A DNA stretch of 64,000 bases, taken from contig JBBELK010000015.1 of assembly GCA_037783545.1 (NCBI GenBank), positions 992,001-1,056,000 on the forward strand. Reading direction: 5' to 3'. This document shows, in pieces, positions 59,269 to 64,000 of this stretch (its first letter is position 1; every line of letters starts with the position of its first letter). Under the pieces are notes generated by a model, which saw only the letters and a list, made by a program, of their open reading frames with translations, had not been told where the DNA came from and did not search any database. This DNA comes from Henricia sp. BOLD:AAB3569 (taxonomy: Eukaryota; Echinodermata; Asteroidea; Spinulosida; Echinasteridae). A program made the position numbers and the translations under genes.

Positions 59269-61860
59269 CATCTGTACTTTTGAAGGGGAATTTTGGCGCA
59301 GTTTTGTAGCCTGGACGTGATCTTTTTCACTCAGATGTTCAGAAGTGGTAGAACCGCGCGATGGGGTCGAGGCTAATGATCGTACATAAGAATCGTGGTT
59401 CAATGCCTGCCTTACAAATGATGGCGCGCTTCGATAAGAAGTCATACCGGAGACAAAATGAACATCACTGAGTGTAGAACTCCTCAAAGAAGAAAGGGTG
59501 GCCGCCATTTGTTTTTGGAGTGGCTTCTGGACTTGCACATTTTTTGATGTATCCGTGCGTTGCCCCACGGAGGAAGACTTTGGTGTCACTTGCTTTACGG
59601 CCGTGGCTTGGTGTAGCATCTTCTCTCGTGTATATATTGCCGGGCTCGATGGTGTTGGTTCAAAAATATTTCGTACTCCGCCAAGTTTGGAAGAGATGGC
59701 TCTACTTGGAGCAGAAGCTGTATGTTGCAGTAGCACCTCATCGGGATGTTTAATTCTTCTTTTGTTGTCCTCGTGAGAACGCACAGACAGAAATGATTTG
59801 CGGAAACCAGTTTCTGAGGTTGTCAGCATCTGTACTTTCGAAGGAGAATTTTGGCGCAGTTTTGTAGCCTGGACGTGATCTTTTTGACTCAGATGTTCAG
59901 AAGTGATAGAACCGCGCGATGGGGTCGAGGCTAATGATCGTACATGAGAATCGTGGTTCAATGCCTGCCTTACAAATGATGGCGCGCTTCGTTTCGAAGT
60001 CATACCGGAGACAAAATTAACATCACCGAGTGTAGAACTCCTCAAAGGAGAAAAGGTGGCCGCCATTTGTTTTTGGAGTTGCTTCTGCACTTGCGAATTT
60101 TTGGATGTATTCGTGCGTTGCACCACGGAGGAAGACTTTAGGGTCACTTGCTTGAGGGTCGTGGCTTGGTGTAGCATCTTCTCTCGTGTATATATTGCCG
60201 GGCTCGATGGTGTTGGTTCAAAAATATTTTGTACTTCGCCAAGTTTGGAAGATCTGGCCCTACTTGGAGCAGAAGCTGCACTTTGCAGTGGTACCTCATC
60301 GGGATAGTTAATTCTTCTGTTGTTGTCCTCGTGAGAACGCACAGACAGAAAGGATTTGCGGAAACCAGTTTCCGGGGTTGTCGGCATCTGTACTTTCGAA
60401 GGGGAATTTTTGCGCAGTTTTGTAGCCTGGACGTGATCTTTTTGACTCAGATGTTCAGAAGCGATAGAACCGCGCGATGGGGTCGAGGCTAATGATCGCA
60501 CATGACAATCGTGGTTTAATGCCTGCCTTACAAATGATGGCGCGCTTCGATTCGAAGTCATACCGAAGACAGAATTAACATCACTGAGTGTAGAACTCCT
60601 CCTCAAAGGAGAAAAGGTGGCCGCCATTTGTTTTTGGAGTGGCTTCCGGACTTGCACATTTTTAGATGTATCCGTGCGTTTCACCACTGAGGAAGACTTT
60701 GGGGTCACTTGCTTTACGGCCGTGGCTTGGTGTAGCATCTTCTCTCGTGTATATATTGCCGGGCTCGATGGTGTTTGTTCAAAATTATTTCGTACTCCGC
60801 CAAGTTTAGAAGAGATGGCTCTACTTGGAGCAGAAGCTTTCTTTTGCAGTGGCACCTCATCGAGATGGTTAATTCTTCTGTTCTTGTCCTCGTGAGAACG
60901 CACAGACAGAAAGGATTTGCGGAAATCAGTTTCCGGGGTTGTTGGCATCTGTACTTTCGAAGGAGAATTTTGGCACAGTTTTGTAGACTGAAAGGGATCT
61001 TTTTTACTCTCATGTTCAGAAGTGGTAGAACCGCGCGATAGGGTCGAGGCTAATGATCGTACATGAGAATCGTGGTTCAATGCCTGCCTTACAAATGATG
61101 GCGCGCTTCGATTCGAAGTTATACCGGAGACAGAATGAACATCACTGAGTGTAGAACTCCTCAAAGGAGAAATGGTGGCCGCCATTTGTTTTTGGAGTGG
61201 CTTCTGGACTTGCAAATTTTTTGATGTATCCGTGCGTTGCACCACGGAGGAAGACTTTGGTGTCACTTGCTTTACGGCCGTGGCTTGGTGTAGTATCTTC
61301 TCTCGTGTAGGATATATTGCCGGGCTCGATGGTGTTGGTTCAAAAATATTGCGTACTCCGCCAAGTTTGGAAGAGATGGCTCTACTTGGAGCAGAAGCTG
61401 TATGTTGCAGTGGCACCTCATCGGGATGTTTAATTCTTCTGTTGTTGTCCTCGTGAGAACGCACAGACAGAAAGGATTTGCGGAAACCAGTTTCCGAGGT
61501 TGTCAGCATCTGTACTTTCGAAGGGGAAGTTTGGCGCAGTTTTGTAGCCTGGACGTGATCTTTTTGACTCAGATGTTCAGAAGTGATAGAAACGCGCGAT
61601 GGGGTCGAGGCTAATGATCGCACATGATAATCGTGGTTCAATGCCTGCCTTACAAATGATGGCGCGCTTCGATTCGAAGTCATACCGGAGACAGAATGAA
61701 CATCACTGAGTGTAGAACTCCTCCTCAAAGGAAAAAGGGTGGCCGCCATTTGTTTTTGGAGTGGCTTCTGGACTTGCAAATGTTTTGATGTATCCGTGCG
61801 TTGCACCACGGAGGAAGACTTTGGTGTCACTTGCTTTACGGCCGTGGCTTGGTGTAGCAT
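59221..61860 (-). CDS. tandem-repeat protein, portion before the inserted element
   Basis: An 879-residue open frame made of about 187-residue repeats and no other domain. Each unit contains TREKMLHQAT, VKQVTPKSSSVV, QKQMAATFSPL, RSAPSFVRQALNHD, VRSLASTPSRGS, SEHLSQKDHVQATKLRQNS, TGFRKSFLSVRSHED and SAPSRAISSKLGG. It is Ser/Arg/Lys-rich and predicted disordered, with no signal peptide or membrane segment. The last coding residues before the stop (HTMGRRSSTNYLGEL) come from the 3.3-kb inserted element, so the frame is truncated by it. Upstream the same frame continues past the first Met to a one-base deletion near 61930. Function unknown; the family is not recognised. Confidence 0.6.
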   Translation of the reverse strand: MLHQATAVKQVTPKSSSVVQRTDTSKHLQVQKPLQKQMAATLFPLRRSSTLSDVHSVSGMTSNRSAPSFVRQALNHDYHVRSLASTPSRVSITSEHLSQKDHVQATKLRQTSPSKVQMLTTSETGFRKSFLSVRSHEDNNRRIKHPDEVPLQHTASAPSRAISSKLGGVRNIFEPTPSSPAIYPTREKILHQATAVKQVTPKSSSVVQRTDTSKNLQVQKPLQKQMAATISPLRSSTLSDVHSVSGITSNRSAPSFVRQALNHDSHVRSLASTLSRGSTTSEHESKKDPFQSTKLCQNSPSKVQMPTTPETDFRKSFLSVRSHEDKNRRINHLDEVPLQKKASAPSRAISSKLGGVRNNFEQTPSSPAIYTREKMLHQATAVKQVTPKSSSVVKRTDTSKNVQVRKPLQKQMAATFSPLRRSSTLSDVNSVFGMTSNRSAPSFVRQALNHDCHVRSLASTPSRGSIASEHLSQKDHVQATKLRKNSPSKVQMPTTPETGFRKSFLSVRSHEDNNRRINYPDEVPLQSAASAPSRARSSKLGEVQNIFEPTPSSPAIYTREKMLHQATTLKQVTLKSSSVVQRTNTSKNSQVQKQLQKQMAATFSPLRSSTLGDVNFVSGMTSKRSAPSFVRQALNHDSHVRSLASTPSRGSITSEHLSQKDHVQATKLRQNSPSKVQMLTTSETGFRKSFLSVRSHEDNKRRIKHPDEVLLQHTASAPSRAISSKLGGVRNIFEPTPSSPAIYTREKMLHQATAVKQVTPKSSSVGQRTDTSKNVQVQKPLQKQMAATLSSLRSSTLSDVHFVSGMTSYRSAPSFVRQALNHDSYVRSLASTPSRGSTTSEHLSEKDHVQATKLRQNSPSKVQMHTMGRRSSTNYLGEL

Positions 61861-64000
61861 CTTCTCTCGTGTATATATTGCCGGGCTCGATGGTGTTGGT
61901 TCAAAAATATTTTGTACTCCGCCAAGTTTGAAGAGATGGCTCTACTTGGAGCAGAAGCTGTATGTTGCAGTGGCACCTCATCGGGATGTTTAATTCTTCT
62001 GTTGTTGTCCTCGTGAGAACGCACAGACAGAAAGGTTTTGCGGAAACCAGTTTCCGAGGTTGTCAGCATCTGTACTTTTGAAGGGGAATTTTGGCGCAGT
62101 TTTGTAGCCTGGACGTGATCTTTTTGACTCAGATGTTCAGAAGTGATAGAACCGCGCGATGGGGTCGAGGCTAATGATCGCACATGATAATCGTGGTTCA
62201 ATGCCTGCCTTACAAATGATGGCGCGCTTCGATTCGAAGTCATACCGGAGACAGAATGAACATCACTGAGTATAGAACTCCTCCTCAAAGGAGAAAGGGT
62301 GGCCGCCATTTGTTTTTGGAGTGGCTTCTGGACTTGCAAATTTTTTGATGTATCCGTGCGTTGCACCACGGAGGAAGACTTTGGTGTCACTTGCTTTACG
62401 GCCGTGGCTTGGTGTAGTATCTTCTCTCGTGTAGGATATATTGCCGGGCTCGATGGTGTTGGTTCAAAAATATTGCGTACTCCGCCAAGTTTGGAAGAGA
62501 TGGCTCTACTTGGAGCAGAAGCTGTATGTTGCAGTGGCACCTCATCGGGATGTTTAATTCTTCTGTTGTTGTCCTCGTGAGAACGCACAGACAGAAAGGA
62601 TTTGCGGAAACCAGTTTCCGAGGTTGTCAGCATCTGTACTTTCGAAGGGGAATTTTGGCGCAGTTTTGTAGCCTGGACGTGATCTTTTTGACTCAGATGT
62701 TCAGAAGTGATAGAAACGCGCGATGGGGTCGAGGCTAATGATCGCACATGATAATCGTGGTTCAATGCCTGCCTTACAAATGATGGCGCGCTTCGATTCG
62801 AAGTCATACCGGAGACAGAATGAACATCACTGAGTATAGAACTCCTCCTCAAAGGAGAAAGGGTGGCCGCCATTTGTTTTTGGAGTGGCTTCTGGACTTG
62901 CAAATTTTTTGATGTATCCGTGCGTTGCACCACGGAGGAAGACTTTGGTGTCACTTGCTTTACGGCCGTGGCTTGGTGTAGTATCTTCTCTCGTGTAGGA
63001 TATATTGCCGGGCTCGATGGTGTTGGTTCAAAAATATTGCGTACTCCGCCAAGTTTGGAAGAGATGGCTCTACTTGGAGCAGAAGCTGTATGTTGCAGTG
63101 GCACCTCATCGGGATGTTTAATTCTTCTGTTGTTGTCCTCGTGAGAACGCACAGACAGAAAGGATTTGCGGAAACCAGTTTCCGAGGTTGTCAGCATCTG
63201 TACTTTCGAAGGGGAATTTTGGCGCAGTTTTGTAGCCTGGACGTGATCTTTTTGACTCAGATGTTCAGAAGTGATAGAAACGCGCGATGGGGTCGAGGCT
63301 AATGATCGCACATGATAATTGTGGTTCAATGCCTGCCTCACAAATGATGGCGCGCTTCGATTCGAAGTCATACCGGAGACAGAATGAACATCACTGAGTG
63401 TAGAACTCCTCCTCAAAGGAGAAAGGGTGGCCGCCATTTGTTTTTGGAGTGGCTTCTGGACTTGCAAATTTTTTGATGTATCCGTGCGTTGCACCACGGA
63501 GGAAGACTTTGGTGTCACTTGCTTTACGGTCGTGGCTTGGTGTAGCATCTTCTCTCGTGTATATATTGCCGGGCTCGATGGTGTTGGTTCAAAAATATTT
63601 CGTACTCCGCCAAGTTTGGAAGAGATGGCTCTACTTGGAGCAGAAGCTGTATGTTGCAGTGGCACCTCATCGGGATGTTTAATTCTTCTGTTGTTGTCCT
63701 CGTGAGAACGCACAGACAGAAAGGATTTGCGGAAACCAGTTTCCGAGGTTGTCAGCATCTGTACTTTCAAAGGGGAATTTTGGCGCAGTTTTGTAGCCTG
63801 GACGTGATCTTTTTGACTCAGATGTTCAGAAGTGATAGAACCGCGCGATGGGGTCGAGGCTAATGATCGCACATGATAATCGTGGTTCAATGCCTGCCTT
63901 CGATTCGAAGTCATACCGGAGACAGAATTAACATAACCGAGTGTAGAACTCTTCAAAGGAGAAAAGGTGGCCGCCATTTGTTTTTGGAGTGGCTTCTTGA
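59269..64000 (-). repeat. coding tandem array, unit about 561 bp, more than eight copies
   Basis: The landmark GCCGCCATTTGTTTTTGGAG recurs at 59501, 60059, 60620, 61178, 61742, 62302, 62866, 63430 and 63970. Spacings are 558, 561, 558, 564, 560, 564, 564 and 540, all multiples of three except the 560. Two degraded units continue left of the inserted element. Confidence 0.92.
61836..64000 (-). CDS. tandem-repeat protein, upstream portion, partial at window edge
   Basis: The frame is open from the right edge of the window (minus-strand upstream) through nearly four 187-residue units, then passes a one-base deletion at about 61930 (AGTTTGAAGAG where the other units have AGTTTGGAAGAG). After that it reads out of frame and stops at 61836. 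One unit lacks eight codons around RSAPSFVRQ (near 63900). It belongs to the same gene as 59221-61860; the true start lies beyond 64000. Units here differ at only a few sites, pointing to recent expansion or homogenisation. Confidence 0.6.
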   Translation of the reverse strand, partial: KKPLQKQMAATFSPLKSSTLGYVNSVSGMTSNRRQALNHDYHVRSLASTPSRGSITSEHLSQKDHVQATKLRQNSPLKVQMLTTSETGFRKSFLSVRSHEDNNRRIKHPDEVPLQHTASAPSRAISSKLGGVRNIFEPTPSSPAIYTREKMLHQATTVKQVTPKSSSVVQRTDTSKNLQVQKPLQKQMAATLSPLRRSSTLSDVHSVSGMTSNRSAPSFVRQALNHNYHVRSLASTPSRVSITSEHLSQKDHVQATKLRQNSPSKVQMLTTSETGFRKSFLSVRSHEDNNRRIKHPDEVPLQHTASAPSRAISSKLGGVRNIFEPTPSSPAIYPTREKILHQATAVKQVTPKSSSVVQRTDTSKNLQVQKPLQKQMAATLSPLRRSSILSDVHSVSGMTSNRSAPSFVRQALNHDYHVRSLASTPSRVSITSEHLSQKDHVQATKLRQNSPSKVQMLTTSETGFRKSFLSVRSHEDNNRRIKHPDEVPLQHTASAPSRAISSKLGGVRNIFEPTPSSPAIYPTREKILHQATAVKQVTPKSSSVVQRTDTSKNLQVQKPLQKQMAATLSPLRRSSILSDVHSVSGMTSNRSAPSFVRQALNHDYHVRSLASTPSRGSITSEHLSQKDHVQATKLRQNSPSKVQMLTTSETGFRKTFLSVRSHEDNNRRIKHPDEVPLQHTASAPSRAISSNLAEYKIFLNQHHRARQYIHERRCYTKPRP

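Noticed and set aside
59498..63863. Many plus-strand ORFs of 70-94 codons across the array
   Set aside because: They recur once per 561-bp unit opposite the minus-strand frame and are antisense shadows of it.

Overview
The window is intron-rich eukaryotic DNA, A+T-biased, with GT-AG introns, homologues of animal genes and many short hairpin transposons and tRNA-derived SINEs. It looks like a marine bilaterian invertebrate. Gene content, SINE style and large introns suggest a non-vertebrate deuterostome (echinoderm or hemichordate type), but the species cannot be fixed from sequence alone.

Layout. (1) About 2.5-31.3 kb, + strand: a coiled-coil gene of 18-20 coding exons whose exon phases close to one open frame. 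Its pattern matches vertebrate CCDC154. Its introns are full of MITEs and SINEs, and the 3' half of one exon has been copied five more times in tandem. (2) 31.3-36.6 kb: intergenic DNA with foldback elements. (3) 36.6-44.7 kb, + strand: a promoter-like block (two CCAAT boxes, CRE, TATA), a candidate non-coding first exon ending at a GTAAGT donor, a 6.6 kb intron, then one coding exon for a 307-residue protein recognised as PERCC1. CCDC154 and PERCC1 are also neighbours in human, so this is a conserved pair. (4) 44.7-47.1 kb: nested MITEs, one holding an array of TACGTACG palindromes. (5) 48.4-49.95 kb, - strand: NUDT1 (MTH1), three coding exons, 160 residues, intact Nudix box. A 0.9 kb palindrome at its 5' side duplicates the candidate first exon, and a diverged inverted repeat pair flanks the locus. 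(6) 52.6-54.6 kb: more DNA transposons. (7) 55.1-64.0 kb, - strand: a coding tandem array with a unit of about 561 bp (187 codons), Ser/Arg-rich, of unknown function and running off the right edge. It is cut by a 3.3 kb inverted-repeat element (55971-59268) inserted cleanly between two codons of the array, and it carries one single-base frameshift at about 61930.

The three recognised genes have separate roles: CCDC154 is a coiled-coil protein linked to bone resorption in mouse, PERCC1 acts in enteroendocrine cells in mammals, and NUDT1 cleans oxidised purine nucleotides from the dNTP pool. The most notable features are the invertebrate PERCC1 with its CCDC154 neighbour, the exon-copy array, and the giant palindrome inside a recently expanded coding repeat.
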